DNA from: GWE2-51-13 sp942492825
GTDB taxonomy: Bacteria; Bacillota_I; Bacilli_A; Erysipelotrichales; Erysipelotrichaceae
Reading direction: 5' to 3'
Assembly: GCA_942492825.1 (NCBI GenBank)
Contig: OW818635.1
Coordinates: 1,488,001 to 1,552,000, forward strand
DNA: 64,000 nt
Each line of letters opens with the position of its first letter. The stretch's first letter is position 1. Below, piece by piece: positions 16,466 to 24,410 of the stretch. The position numbers and the translations under genes were made by a program. The notes beneath the pieces were generated by a model that searched no databases, had not been told where the DNA came from, and saw only the letters and a program-made list of their open reading frames with translations.

Positions 16466-17824
16466 TTAAACCGATAGTTGCCGCTCAATCTCGAGAATCG
16501 CTTGTTTGAAATTGACATCCTTCTTGATATTGTCTTCAACTTTCATGCAGGCATTCATAACCGTGGAGTGATCGCGCTTCCCAAATTCCTCGCCAATTCG
16601 GATGAATGGGAGGTCCAATGTCTTGCGACATAAGTACATTGCGATATGTCGCGCATTGGCGATATTCTTCGTCCGGCTCTTGGAAATCAATTGTTGCCTC
16701 GTCAATCCATAATAATCGGCGACGATGCGCTTGATTTTATTCGCATTGAGTTCATTCTTATCGACACTACTGTTTCCCTTGAATGCACCAAGAGCTGTTT
16801 TGAAGTCAATTCGCTCGTTATTTCCGAAGTTGATGGAATAGAAAATCAATCGGTTAAGTGCCCCTTCAAGTTTTCGAACGTCTTTTGAGAAGTTTGTCGC
16901 GATATAGTTTAAGACCTCATCGTCGATCATACCGGCATCCATGCTTTGATTTTCGAGTTTAAAGCGTAAAATTGCGAGAGAAGTCTCAAATTCAGGAGAA
17001 TCGATTCCGACCGATAGACCGGATTGGAAACGACTGACCATACGCTCTTCAAGACCTTTGATTTCAGAAGGATCACGGTCGCTGGTTAGGACGATCTGCT
17101 TGCGGTTATTGACCAACTCATTGAAAATATGGAAGAAAATTTCGTGTGATTTCTCTTTTCCGGCCAAGAATTGAATATCATCTACCAAAAGCACATCCAA
17201 TTCATTCATCGAAGCCTTATATTCTTCAATCGAATTGTTTTTAATGGAATTTACGACACGACTGACAAAATCACTACTGGAAGTATAATAGACACGTTTT
17301 GTCGGATCGTTTTTTTGGATATAATTACCGATAGCGTTCAGCAAATGTGTCTTACCCAATCCGGAATTTCCGAAAATGAATAATGGCGTATAGAATTTTC
17401 CCGGATTGTAGGCACAAGCCAAGGCTGCGGAGTGGACTTCTTTATTTGAGGGACCGACGACGAAATTATCGAAGGTATAGAAGGGAAGAACCGTATTACG
17501 TTCGATTGGATCAACAGATTTATCAGATAATGTCGCTACGTTCGCTTCAGGCTTCTTAAAATCGCCCTGCATTAAAACTTCACATCCGACCGAACGATTC
17601 AATACTTTGCCCAGAGATTGACTGATTAATTCAAGGCGTTGGGAAAGAACCATTTTTTGAAGATTGGTCGGTACGACGATTATTGCTTTATCCGCATTTA
17701 AATCGACGAGTTTCGAATCGTCGAAGTATGTATCATATATGATTTTTCCGATACTCTCATGATCCTTGATGATGCTTTTCGTCTTGGACCATATATCAGT
17801 AAATAAGAACTCGACTCCAGTCAT
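16466..17824 (-). CDS. dnaA: chromosomal replication initiator DnaA
   Basis: AAA+ initiator that binds DnaA boxes and opens oriC, 452 aa. Domain I is at about 1-85, followed by a linker; the AAA+ domain has Walker A GNSGLGKTHLL and Walker B VLLVDDIQFLAG. Domain IV carries the DnaA signature GKRDHSTVMNACMKVE. Upstream in-frame starts reach into oriC without ribosome binding sites. The ATG at 17824 has AAAGGGG about 8 bp upstream and is preferred; the ATG at 17830 is too close to it. Confidence 0.97.
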   Translation of the reverse strand: MTGVEFLFTDIWSKTKSIIKDHESIGKIIYDTYFDDSKLVDLNADKAIIVVPTNLQKMVLSQRLELISQSLGKVLNRSVGCEVLMQGDFKKPEANVATLSDKSVDPIERNTVLPFYTFDNFVVGPSNKEVHSAALACAYNPGKFYTPLFIFGNSGLGKTHLLNAIGNYIQKNDPTKRVYYTSSSDFVSRVVNSIKNNSIEEYKASMNELDVLLVDDIQFLAGKEKSHEIFFHIFNELVNNRKQIVLTSDRDPSEIKGLEERMVSRFQSGLSVGIDSPEFETSLAILRFKLENQSMDAGMIDDEVLNYIATNFSKDVRKLEGALNRLIFYSINFGNNERIDFKTALGAFKGNSSVDKNELNANKIKRIVADYYGLTRQQLISKSRTKNIANARHIAMYLCRKTLDLPFIRIGEEFGKRDHSTVMNACMKVEDNIKKDVNFKQAILEIERQLSV

Positions 17825-17954
17825 GAACATAACCCCTTTGTGTAGGTTCATTCTAAGCGACTTTGATTGAATTTTCCACAACAAAAATAGTTCCCACATT
17901 GTTTCCCACAAGCAGACTCTCCAAAAAGCCCTTTAATATAAGTCCTTTTGAAAG

Positions 17955-17963
17955 TTATCCACA
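17955..17963 (+). promoter_or_regulatory. perfect DnaA box
   Basis: TTATCCACA, an exact match to the consensus, in oriC on the dnaA side. Confidence 0.9.
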
Positions 17964-18195
17964 ATTCTCCACAAGTTTGAAAAGTTGGATTCTAGTGGAA
18001 AAAGTATCCACAAATTCAAAAATGTGGAATACTGTGGAAAACGGAAGCGAATCCACCAAGTTTTCCATAGTGATAAACATTCTCAATAGTCGATATTTTC
18101 AGTGTTTTTCATACTTTTCCACACAATACGCTTCATTGTGGGTAAGACATCTGAAAATCAGTGGGGAAATGACGAAGTTGTCCACAATGAAGCTA

Positions 18196-18204
18196 TGTGG
18201 ATAA
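18196..18204 (-). promoter_or_regulatory. perfect DnaA box
   Basis: TGTGGATAA on the plus strand, i.e. TTATCCACA on minus, an exact consensus match in oriC facing the other perfect box. Confidence 0.9.
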
Positions 18205-18346
18205 CTTACATGAAAGCATGGGTTCATCAACATTCTTATCTACGCAACATTCTCCAATAATCGTGATGAGAAACATCGTCAAAATTGATCAAAATCCACC
18301 GTAAAGTGTGAATATTCGTACTACCTTAAGTATTTTTCCGTTTACG

Positions 18347-18375
18347 TTGACTTTGAACTATGGATTATGTATAAT
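18347..18375 (+). promoter_or_regulatory. sigma-A-type promoter of rpmH-rnpA
   Basis: TTGACT (18347-18352) and TATAAT (18370-18375) with a 17-bp spacer, about 50 bp upstream of the rpmH start. A near-consensus strong promoter, as expected for a ribosomal protein gene. Confidence 0.88.
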
Positions 18376-18426
18376 CTAAAGGCAATTGCTCAACATTGTA
18401 ACAACATAGAACTGGAGGTGGCTCTT

Positions 18427-18561
18427 GTGAAAAGAACATATCAACCGAGCAAAAGAAAACACCAAAAGGTCCACGGTTTCAGAGCCCGAATGAAAACGGT
18501 CGGAGGACGCAAAGTCTTGGCCCGTCGTCGTGCTAGAGGCAGGAAGGTCTTGTCGGCGTAA
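18427..18561 (+). CDS. rpmH: 50S ribosomal protein L34
   Basis: A 44-residue basic ribosomal protein with the highly conserved sequence KRTYQPSKRKHQKVHGFRAR and the C-terminal RRARGRKVLSA. The start is GTG at 18427, 7 bp after GGAGGTG. The open frame to the left (from 18367) overlaps the promoter and is not coding. It is the first gene of the right arm, followed by rnpA, the standard origin-side order. Confidence 0.97.
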   Translation: MKRTYQPSKRKHQKVHGFRARMKTVGGRKVLARRRARGRKVLSA

Positions 18562-18585
18562 AGCTACCTTAGGGTGGCTTTTTTT
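18561..18585 (+). terminator. hairpin with T-run between rpmH and rnpA
   Basis: AAGCTACC TTA GGGTGGCTT followed by TTTTT. It lies in the 38-bp gap and could attenuate transcription so that far more rpmH than rnpA mRNA is made. Confidence 0.7.
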
Positions 18586-18599
18586 ATCAAAAGGGAAAA

Positions 18600-18932
18600 A
18601 TGAAAAAAATCTATCGCGTAAAAAAGAATGAAGACTTCCAGAAAATCCTCGCCCGCAGGAAATTCTTCACTTGTCCTTCTTTCGCCGTTTACGTGAAAGA
18701 AAGAGGATCTGGCAGTGAAAACGCGCGGATCGGAATTTCGGTTTCGAAAAAACTCGGGAATGCGGTCGTTCGCAACAAAATTAAGCGTCAAGTGCGCATG
18801 ATGTGTCAGGAAATTTTCTCGTTTTCTGAAAAATATGACACGATTATCTTGGTTCGGCAGGGATTTATGAAGTTGGAATTCCACTCCAATAAAAAAGAGT
18901 TGGAAAACCTGGTCAAAAAAGTTAAAATATAG
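18600..18932 (+). CDS. rnpA: ribonuclease P protein component
   Basis: Protein cofactor of RNase P, which matures tRNA 5' ends; 110 aa, as usual. The family signature is ARIGISVSKKLGNAVVRNKI followed by KRQVR (the RNR motif that binds the catalytic RNA and pre-tRNA leader). AAAAGGGA lies upstream of the ATG at 18600. The RNase P RNA gene itself was not seen in this window. Confidence 0.96.
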   Translation: MKKIYRVKKNEDFQKILARRKFFTCPSFAVYVKERGSGSENARIGISVSKKLGNAVVRNKIKRQVRMMCQEIFSFSEKYDTIILVRQGFMKLEFHSNKKELENLVKKVKI

Positions 18933-18961
18933 TGTACCTCGTAACACGTAAGGAGATTCGA

Positions 18962-19861
18962 ATGAAAAATCTTAAAAGTAAAAAATTCCTGAGATACATG
19001 CCGCTGCTTTTGGTGCTGTTAAGCGGATGTACCCGGATTACGGACAGCAAGGGGCATTTGATCGAAGAGTTCTTGATCAAGTTATCGACGCCCTTTAGCA
19101 CCGTGTTGAGTGAAAGCTGGTTCTCGGCGTTCTTGGTTTATCCCTTGGCGCAGGTCATCAACTTCATCTCGCAGTATGCCAACGTCGTCTTCGCGATCAT
19201 CATCGTCACGATCGGAATCAAATTGCTGACCTTGACCTTCACGATCAAATCCACGGTCGCTTCGCAGAAAATGCAGATCGTCCAACCTGAAATGAAACGC
19301 ATCCAGGATAAGTATGCCGGCAAGACCGACGACCGTTCCAAAATGATGATGGGTCAGGAAATGAACGAGTTGTATAAGAAACACAGTATCAATCCGTTCG
19401 GAACGATTTTGATTACGTTCATCCAATTGCCGATCATCTTCGCGATGTATCAAGCGGTTCAACGTTCGGAAGCCGTTCAGTTGGGTAAGATTTTCGGACA
19501 AAGCCTCCAGAACACGCCGTTCTATGGTTTCAATAACTTTATGAACGGTGGTTATGTTTATGTCGTCATTTTCATTTTGATGGCTGTATTCCAATTCCTC
19601 TCGATGAAAATGCCGCAATGGATGGCTGCGCGTACTCTAAAGAACAATAAGCCGATCCATCATCCGGGCGATAAAGAGAAGAAAGGCAACTCGATGAATA
19701 CCGTCATGTATTCGTCGCTTGTCATGATTTTGTTCTTATCCATCAACTGGCCGACCGCGATGTCCCTTTATTGGTTGATTTCCGCCGTCGCTCAAGTCGC
19801 TCAGACCTTGTTCATCCAAAAATACTATATCGATAAACCCGAAGGGAAGAAAGCGGTATGA
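18962..19861 (+). CDS. yidC: membrane protein insertase YidC/SpoIIIJ type
   Basis: Inserts proteins into the cytoplasmic membrane, alone or with Sec; 299 aa. The start at 18962 has AAGGAGATTCGA and gives a lipoprotein signal with lipobox LLSGC (Cys about 24); the earlier in-frame start lacks this. The insertase core has about five membrane helices with INPFGTILITFIQLPIIFAM and the last helices around YSSLVMILFLSINWPTAMSL. It overlaps jag by 4 bp, the classical spoIIIJ-jag pair. Confidence 0.96.
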   Translation: MKNLKSKKFLRYMPLLLVLLSGCTRITDSKGHLIEEFLIKLSTPFSTVLSESWFSAFLVYPLAQVINFISQYANVVFAIIIVTIGIKLLTLTFTIKSTVASQKMQIVQPEMKRIQDKYAGKTDDRSKMMMGQEMNELYKKHSINPFGTILITFIQLPIIFAMYQAVQRSEAVQLGKIFGQSLQNTPFYGFNNFMNGGYVYVVIFILMAVFQFLSMKMPQWMAARTLKNNKPIHHPGDKEKKGNSMNTVMYSSLVMILFLSINWPTAMSLYWLISAVAQVAQTLFIQKYYIDKPEGKKAV

Positions 19862-20481
19862 AAAAGTATTCCGGTAAGAATCTTGACGACGTTCTCAGTA
19901 ACGTCGCGCGTGAAAAAGGTGTCAACGTCGAAGACCTGACGTATTTCGTAACGGAAGAGAAAGCCGGATTTCTAGGATTCGGTTCATCGGTAACCGCGGA
20001 AGTTTACGCGTTAAGCGATGTTCGTGAATTCCTAAAAGATTACTTAGTTCGTTTCTTTACCACGTTGGAGATTGAAGTTGAAGTCGATGTCCAACAGGAG
20101 AAAGATACGTTCCAGATTATGTTGAACGCGGAAAACAACGCGATTTTGATCGGTAAGAACGGTCAGACGCTGACCGCGATGAATACCGTTGTCCGTTCGG
20201 CCGTCAACTCGGCGTTCCGTCGTCGCTTCAACGTATTGATCGACATCAACAACTATAAGGTCGACCGCTACGATAAAGTTAAAATGATCGCTGCGCGGGT
20301 CGCACGTACGGTTCAACGTACGAAGATCAGTGCGACATTGGATCCGATGCCTAATGACGAACGTAAGGTCGTTCATCAGTATTTGGGCGAAATGAAAAAC
20401 ATTCGTACTGAATCGGAAGGCGAAGGCATCAACCGTCGTTTGCGGATTCACTTCGATCGAAACAAAAACAACGATAAATAG
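19858..20481 (+). CDS. jag: Jag/KhpB RNA-binding protein
   Basis: A 207-aa protein with three modules: Jag-N (about 1-50, with EEKAGFLGFGSS), a KH-like domain (ILIGKNGQTLTAMNTVVRSA, about 95-140) and a C-terminal R3H domain (about 145-205, with PMPNDERKVVHQYL, the R-x3-H motif). Jag/KhpB proteins bind RNA and influence cell elongation and division in other Gram-positive bacteria. It follows yidC with a 4-bp overlap and ends at a strong terminator. Confidence 0.93.
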   Translation: MKKYSGKNLDDVLSNVAREKGVNVEDLTYFVTEEKAGFLGFGSSVTAEVYALSDVREFLKDYLVRFFTTLEIEVEVDVQQEKDTFQIMLNAENNAILIGKNGQTLTAMNTVVRSAVNSAFRRRFNVLIDINNYKVDRYDKVKMIAARVARTVQRTKISATLDPMPNDERKVVHQYLGEMKNIRTESEGEGINRRLRIHFDRNKNNDK

Positions 20482-20517
20482 AAAATGCTCTGCGATGATT
20501 CGCAGAGCATTTTTTTG
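20482..20517 (+). terminator. terminator after jag
   Basis: AAAATGCTCTGCG ATGATT CGCAGAGCATTTTTTT, a long perfect stem with T-run, also suitable for the convergent cupin gene. Confidence 0.88.
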
Positions 20518-20518
20518 A

Positions 20519-20848
20519 TCACTTTAGAAAGTCTTCACGTAAAGGGCTAAAAATATCCAATGCTTTGCCAGGAGTCAAGGCATTGATGCAATGCGGGAGA
20601 TTCCCAGTAACAAAGATCGAATCGCCGGGATTCATCAGAATCATTTCCCCATCCAAATTGAATTCGAACATACCCTCCAGAACCATGCAGATCTGATCGT
20701 GAGGATGTGAATGGGGAACATCCGTATAGGGCTCAAGAAAACTTACTTCGACCGACATGAGTGAAGGTCCATAGGCGAGAATACGACGTGATATGGGTCC
20801 TTTTACCGGCAGGGTCGGAACATCGATGTATTTGACGAAAGTTGACAT
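20519..20848 (-). CDS. small cupin-domain protein
   Basis: A 109-aa single-domain cupin. Cupin motif 1 is seen in DVPHSHPHDQICMVLEGMFE (His residues plus the glycine), and motif 2 in MNPGDSIFVTGNLPHCINAL. Such proteins bind a metal ion; the substrate is unknown. The ATG at 20848 with AAAAGGAGTCTTGTC is chosen over an upstream start at 20908 that overlaps the promoter. It is a monocistronic, head-on gene. Confidence 0.85.
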   Translation of the reverse strand: MSTFVKYIDVPTLPVKGPISRRILAYGPSLMSVEVSFLEPYTDVPHSHPHDQICMVLEGMFEFNLDGEMILMNPGDSIFVTGNLPHCINALTPGKALDIFSPLREDFLK

Positions 20849-20872
20849 GACAAGACTCCTTTTCATGGCGTC

Positions 20873-20901
20873 ATTATATCGAGAATGGTTGACGAACACA
20901 A
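20873..20901 (-). promoter_or_regulatory. promoter of the cupin gene
   Basis: On the minus strand TTGTGT (20901-20896), a 17-bp spacer and TATAAT (20878-20873), about 25 bp upstream of the start codon. Confidence 0.65.
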
Positions 20902-21188
20902 ATGACACAACGATGAAAAACGATTGTTAGATCGAAATGGCAGGTTGGAATCTTTACAAAGAAAATGCAGGATAAATCCACAAAAAATAACAAACTTTAA
21001 CATGATTTCACACGCATTTCACGATGAAGTAGCATAAATAGAAGTAAGGTCGGATTTAGTGGGTTATGGTCGACAAATGTCGATGAAAACGGTTGCATGA
21101 CAATTGAAACTCAACCCTGAATCTGTCACGATAGGCTAAGAGAGTCATTTCTCTAGCGCAGACAACCCATGTTAAAAAGGAGGACATA
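20902..21188. other. upstream region of dhaKLM, no gene seen
   Basis: About 290 bp between the cupin promoter and dhaK. It is AT-rich, with short direct repeats such as TTTCAC (two copies near 21005-21020). No convincing promoter pair, terminator or known riboswitch was recognised. The dhaK ribosome binding site AAAAAGGAGGACATA ends it. Any regulation of dhaKLM must be encoded here. Confidence 0.5.
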
Positions 21189-22175
21189 ATGAAAAAATTT
21201 TTAAATGGTGTTGATAATGTTGTCAATGAAATGCTAGAAGGTCTTGTCAAAGCGAACCCTTCGCTGAGACGCCCAGAAGGATTGGAAGTTATCGTTCGTG
21301 CCGACAAAAAAGTCGGTAAAGTCGCGCTTGTTTCGGGCGGCGGTTCCGGACATGAACCTGCACATGCGGGCTTCGTCGGAACAGGTATGTTGGATGGCGC
21401 GGTCGCCGGTGCGGTATTCACTTCGCCGACACCTGACCAAGTTTACGGAGCTGTCAAAGAAGTCGCGACCGATGCGGGGGTTCTGTTAGTTATCAAGAAC
21501 TATACCGGGGACGTCATGAATTTCGACATGGCTGCCGAACTCGCCGATGGTGACGGTATCAAAGTCGCCAAAGTTGTTGTCGCTGATGACGTAGCCGTTG
21601 AAAACTCGACCTGGACCGTCGGACAACGCGGGATCGCCGGAACGATTTTCGTTCATAAGATCGCCGGAGCCGCAGCCGAAGCCGGGAAATCGTTGGAAGA
21701 AGTTCAAAAAGTCGCGCAGAAAGTTTGCGACAACGTTCATTCGATGGGCGTTTCGTTGACTCCGTGTATCGTTCCAGCCGCCGGCAAACCTTCGTTCGTC
21801 TTAGCGGAAAACGAAATGGAAGTCGGTTTAGGGATCCATGGCGAACCGGGTACCCACCGTGCACCGTTAGCCAGTGCTCATGATATCGTCGAACATTTAC
21901 TTGGTAAGATCCTTGCCAACGGATTTGTCAACGGTGAAGAAGTCGCTGTATTGGTCAATGGTTTAGGCGGAACGCCGTTGATGGAACTCTGTGTTATCAA
22001 TAACGAAGTTCATGATCAACTCGCTGCCAAAGGCATCAAAATCTACAAGACATTGATGGGCAATTACATGACATCGCTCGAAATGGCCGGCTTCTCCGTT
22101 TCCGTCCTCAAATTGGATGCTGAAACGAAAGCTTACCTCGATGCCAAAGCGGTTACCCCGGCATACACAAACTAA
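21189..22175 (+). CDS. dhaK: PTS-dependent dihydroxyacetone kinase, substrate-binding subunit DhaK
   Basis: Binds dihydroxyacetone covalently through a histidine for phosphorylation to DHAP; 328 aa. Family sequences include ALVSGGGSGHEPAHAGFVG (about 49-67), the region around VKNYTGDVMNF (here IKNYTGDVMNF) and GLGIHGEPGTHR, which carries the substrate-linked histidine region. The strong ribosome binding site AAGGAGG is 7 bp upstream. It forms an operon with dhaL and dhaM; DhaK gives the substrate and DhaL the ADP cofactor. Confidence 0.96.
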   Translation: MKKFLNGVDNVVNEMLEGLVKANPSLRRPEGLEVIVRADKKVGKVALVSGGGSGHEPAHAGFVGTGMLDGAVAGAVFTSPTPDQVYGAVKEVATDAGVLLVIKNYTGDVMNFDMAAELADGDGIKVAKVVVADDVAVENSTWTVGQRGIAGTIFVHKIAGAAAEAGKSLEEVQKVAQKVCDNVHSMGVSLTPCIVPAAGKPSFVLAENEMEVGLGIHGEPGTHRAPLASAHDIVEHLLGKILANGFVNGEEVAVLVNGLGGTPLMELCVINNEVHDQLAAKGIKIYKTLMGNYMTSLEMAGFSVSVLKLDAETKAYLDAKAVTPAYTN

Positions 22176-22219
22176 GTTAACGTAAATAAAGTTCATAGAA
22201 CGAGAAAGGTTGGAACATC

Positions 22220-22855
22220 ATGCCGTTGCATTCGAAGCAAATGAAAGAGATCCTGTTGGCGTTGGCCGATTGCTATGATCTAAACAAAGAATATTTGACA
22301 GATCTGGATAATAAGATCGGTGACGGCGACCATGGAATCAATCTATCGCGCGGCTACGGAGCAATCCGCGGAAAATTGTTAAGCGCGAGTGAAGACATCG
22401 ACTTCAACAAGCTGTACAAAACGATTTGCGGAATGACGTTATTGTCGACTGTCGGAGGTGCGTCGGGTCCATTGCTTGGTACTTTCTATATGGAAGCCGC
22501 CAAGAAATGCGAACCGGTGTTCGAATTGACTGATGCAAACGTGGTCGAATGCTTCGAAGCCGGTTTGGTCGGGGTTATGAATCGCGGGAAAGCGGTCGTG
22601 GGTGAAAAAACCATGGTCGATGCGATGAGCCCCGCAGTTGCTATTCTTAGAGAAAGCGTCGATGCCGGGAAGTCGTTGAAGGAAGCATTCGATTTTGCCA
22701 AAGATGTCGCGTTCAATGCGGCTGTTAAAACCGCCGACTATGCCGCGACCAAAGGACGTGCATCCTATTTGGGTGACCGTTCGATTGGGACACAAGATCC
22801 CGGGGCGACCTCGACTGCGCTCTTGTTTGAAATCTTCGCGAGTCACCTTGCATGA
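22220..22855 (+). CDS. dhaL: dihydroxyacetone kinase, ADP-binding subunit DhaL
   Basis: A 211-aa subunit carrying a tightly bound ADP that is re-phosphorylated by DhaM. The metal/ADP-binding motif is NKIGDGDHGINLSRG (about 31-45), with the lid region TLLSTVGGASGPLLGTFYME and the C-terminal GRASYLGDRSIGTQDPGATS. GAAAGG precedes the ATG, and the gene ends overlapping dhaM by 4 bp (ATGA). Confidence 0.95.
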   Translation: MPLHSKQMKEILLALADCYDLNKEYLTDLDNKIGDGDHGINLSRGYGAIRGKLLSASEDIDFNKLYKTICGMTLLSTVGGASGPLLGTFYMEAAKKCEPVFELTDANVVECFEAGLVGVMNRGKAVVGEKTMVDAMSPAVAILRESVDAGKSLKEAFDFAKDVAFNAAVKTADYAATKGRASYLGDRSIGTQDPGATSTALLFEIFASHLA

Positions 22856-23253
22856 GTATCGCTTTGTTGGTAGTCTCGCATTCGAAAATGTTGGCGCTCG
22901 GGGTTGTTGAACTGGTATCGCAAATGGCCAAAGGTGTTCGCATCGAAGCCGTCGGCGGTATGCAGGACGGAACGCTGGGAACCGACAGTGTCGCGATCAG
23001 TGAAGCGATGACCTCGCTTGCCTTGGAAAACGACATCGTCCTGACGTTTATGGATCTCGGATCCGGCGTCATCTCATCGCAGATGGCATTGGATTTGCTG
23101 GAAGATGATGTCAAAGAGAAAGTCCGTTTGGTGGATGCTTCGCTTGTCGAAGGTTCATTTGCGGCAGCCGTAATGGCATCCGCCGGAGTGGAACTTGATG
23201 AAATCATCCGCCAAGCCGAAAACGCAGGGAAGCGAAACAAATTGTTCGATTAA
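22852..23253 (+). CDS. dhaM: dihydroxyacetone kinase phosphotransfer subunit DhaM (single EIIA-like domain)
   Basis: Transfers phosphate from the PTS (HPr) to ADP bound on DhaL. At 133 aa it is a single mannose-type EIIA-like domain, the Gram-positive form, without the fused HPr and EI domains of E. coli DhaM. The active histidine is in LLVVSHSKMLALGV (His10). GTDSVAI and the VLTFMDLGSGVISSQMALDL segment fit the family. It depends on HPr and EI encoded elsewhere. Confidence 0.94.
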   Translation: MSIALLVVSHSKMLALGVVELVSQMAKGVRIEAVGGMQDGTLGTDSVAISEAMTSLALENDIVLTFMDLGSGVISSQMALDLLEDDVKEKVRLVDASLVEGSFAAAVMASAGVELDEIIRQAENAGKRNKLFD

Positions 23254-23284
23254 GAAGGCGTCGGGAAACCGACGTCTTCTTTTC
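23252..23284 (+). terminator. terminator after dhaKLM
   Basis: AGAAGGCGTCGG GAAA CCGACGTCTTCTTTT, a perfect hairpin apart from a G-T pair, right after the dhaM stop. Confidence 0.87.
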
Positions 23285-23309
23285 AATTGACTTGGTAATG
23301 TGCTTTCAA

Positions 23310-23338
23310 TTGACTTTCACATCGATTGAAGGTAGAGT
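23310..23338 (+). promoter_or_regulatory. promoter of pyrR
   Basis: TTGACT (23310-23315), 17-bp spacer, TAGAGT (23333-23338), placed just ahead of the PyrR attenuator. Confidence 0.6.
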
Positions 23339-23344
23339 AAAAAT

Positions 23345-23448
23345 ACAAAAGAACTCCTTTAAGGATAGTCCTGTGAGGCTAAGAAGGTCATGGTAATATC
23401 GAAACACGATAAAACGAAGATCCTCTATCACAGATAAAGGATTTTTTT
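23345..23448 (+). promoter_or_regulatory. PyrR-dependent attenuator in the pyrR leader
   Basis: The leader has the PyrR-binding loop AGTCCTGTGAGGCT (within 23363-23387, flanked by pairing arms), matching the known ARUCCNGNGAGGYU consensus, and then an intrinsic terminator ATCCTCTATC ACA GATAAAGGAT TTTTTT (about 23420-23447). UMP-bound PyrR would hold the anti-antiterminator and stop transcription, so pyrR is autoregulated. Confidence 0.9.
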
Positions 23449-23468
23449 GCGAGGAGGTACAATTCATT

Positions 23469-23999
23469 ATGGAGAAAATCATCGTCGATGCGGAAACCAT
23501 GAAACGGGCGCTGACACGGATTACGTATGAAGTCATCGAACGACACAAGAATCTGGACAATCTGGTATTGGTCGGAATCAAAACACGTGGAATTCCACTC
23601 GCAAAACGCATTGCGGAACGGTTTCGTGCGCTTGAAGGAATGGAAATTCCTGTCGGAGAGTTGGATATCCGCTTTTATCGCGACGATATCCGAAGATTGG
23701 ATGAACCGGTATCGAAGAAGAACGTTCTGCCTTTTGACGTCACCGGTAAACAAGTTCTTTTAGTGGATGATGTTCTTTATACCGGTCGTACGATCCGTGC
23801 CGCGATGGATGCGGTGATGGATATCGGTCGTCCTCAAAGTATCGCTTTGGCGGTCTTGGTGGATCGTGGACATCGCGAACTTCCCATTCGTGCCGATTTC
23901 GTCGGTAAAAACATCCCGACATCCAAAGATGAAAGCATCAAGGTCGAAATGGTGGAGATCGATGGGGTCGATCGGATTCTGTTGACCAAAGAAGATTAG
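23469..23999 (+). CDS. pyrR: bifunctional pyr operon regulator / uracil phosphoribosyltransferase PyrR
   Basis: RNA-binding attenuation protein with weak uracil phosphoribosyltransferase activity; 176 aa. The PRPP-binding loop is VLLVDDVLYTGRTIRAA (about 97-113). The N-terminal KRALTRITYEVIER and the VGIKTRGIPLAKRIAERF stretch are typical of PyrR. GCGAGGAGGTACAATTCATT gives the start. Unlike in B. subtilis, no pyr biosynthetic gene follows; a terminator stands 30 bp after the stop. Confidence 0.95.
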   Translation: MEKIIVDAETMKRALTRITYEVIERHKNLDNLVLVGIKTRGIPLAKRIAERFRALEGMEIPVGELDIRFYRDDIRRLDEPVSKKNVLPFDVTGKQVLLVDDVLYTGRTIRAAMDAVMDIGRPQSIALAVLVDRGHRELPIRADFVGKNIPTSKDESIKVEMVEIDGVDRILLTKED

Positions 24000-24032
24000 A
24001 AAAAAACGATTCCTTCTAAACTTAGTCAAAAC

Positions 24033-24059
24033 AAAAAATGCCGCGCAACCGGCATTTTT
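24033..24059. terminator. bidirectional terminator between pyrR and the cytochrome-b5-like gene
   Basis: AAAAAATGCCG CGCAAC CGGCATTTTT with A and T runs on both sides, between convergent genes. Confidence 0.85.
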
Positions 24060-24078
24060 CATTGGAATGATTACTCAA

Positions 24079-24390
24079 CTACTCGGCTAAGGTTCCGACG
24101 ACGGGAAGGCCACTCAGGACATCTTTGCCATGCGGCGAAGAAAGGATCAGTTCGGTAAGGTCCGTACCGGCGATTGCTCCGTTATGATTGCCTTCGCCCC
24201 AACCTTCGCGATTGGTTACGTCATAGACTTTTCCATCGACGGCGATATAGGCTTTGTTTTCACCCATTCCGTCATATTCTGCCAATTCTTCAAGAGTGAA
24301 GGTTTGCGTACCGGCGGGTTTTTGGCTACAACCCGACAGACCAATCAGGACAACGAGTAGACTTACAAGAAGGATACGATTAAATTTCAT
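24079..24390 (-). CDS. cytochrome b5-like haem-binding lipoprotein
   Basis: A 103-aa exported lipoprotein: signal peptide about 1-20 with lipobox LSGC (Cys21), then one cytochrome-b5-like domain (about 30-103) with FTLEELAEYDG, YDVTNREGW, HNGAIAGTDLTE and SSPHG. H69 and H87 are candidate haem ligands; this short family may also bind other small ligands. The ATG at 24390 follows GAAAGGAAATCCAT; the longer frame upstream overlaps the membrane-protein gene and is discarded. It is 20 bp from that gene, so the two form an operon. Confidence 0.85.
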   Translation of the reverse strand: MKFNRILLVSLLVVLIGLSGCSQKPAGTQTFTLEELAEYDGMGENKAYIAVDGKVYDVTNREGWGEGNHNGAIAGTDLTELILSSPHGKDVLSGLPVVGTLAE

Positions 24391-24410
24391 ATGGATTTCC
24401 TTTCGTCGAT

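Larger units (their letters stand above)
17825..18366. other. oriC: origin of replication (oriC) with DnaA boxes
   Basis: Non-coding DNA between divergent dnaA and rpmH. Perfect DnaA boxes TTATCCACA lie at 17955-17963 (+) and 18196-18204 (-). Boxes with one mismatch lie at 17872-17880, 17965-17973, 18004-18012, 18115-18123 and 18178-18186 on plus, and 18033-18041 and 18137-18145 on minus. Gene orientation flips here, as expected for a bidirectional origin. The unwinding element was not pinned down. A possible dnaA -10 (TAGAAT, minus strand, 17850-17855) lies next to the gene. Confidence 0.93.

Noticed and set aside
17863..18204. 113-codon open frame on plus inside oriC
   Set aside because: It runs through the DnaA-box array, lacks a ribosome binding site and has no protein-like features.
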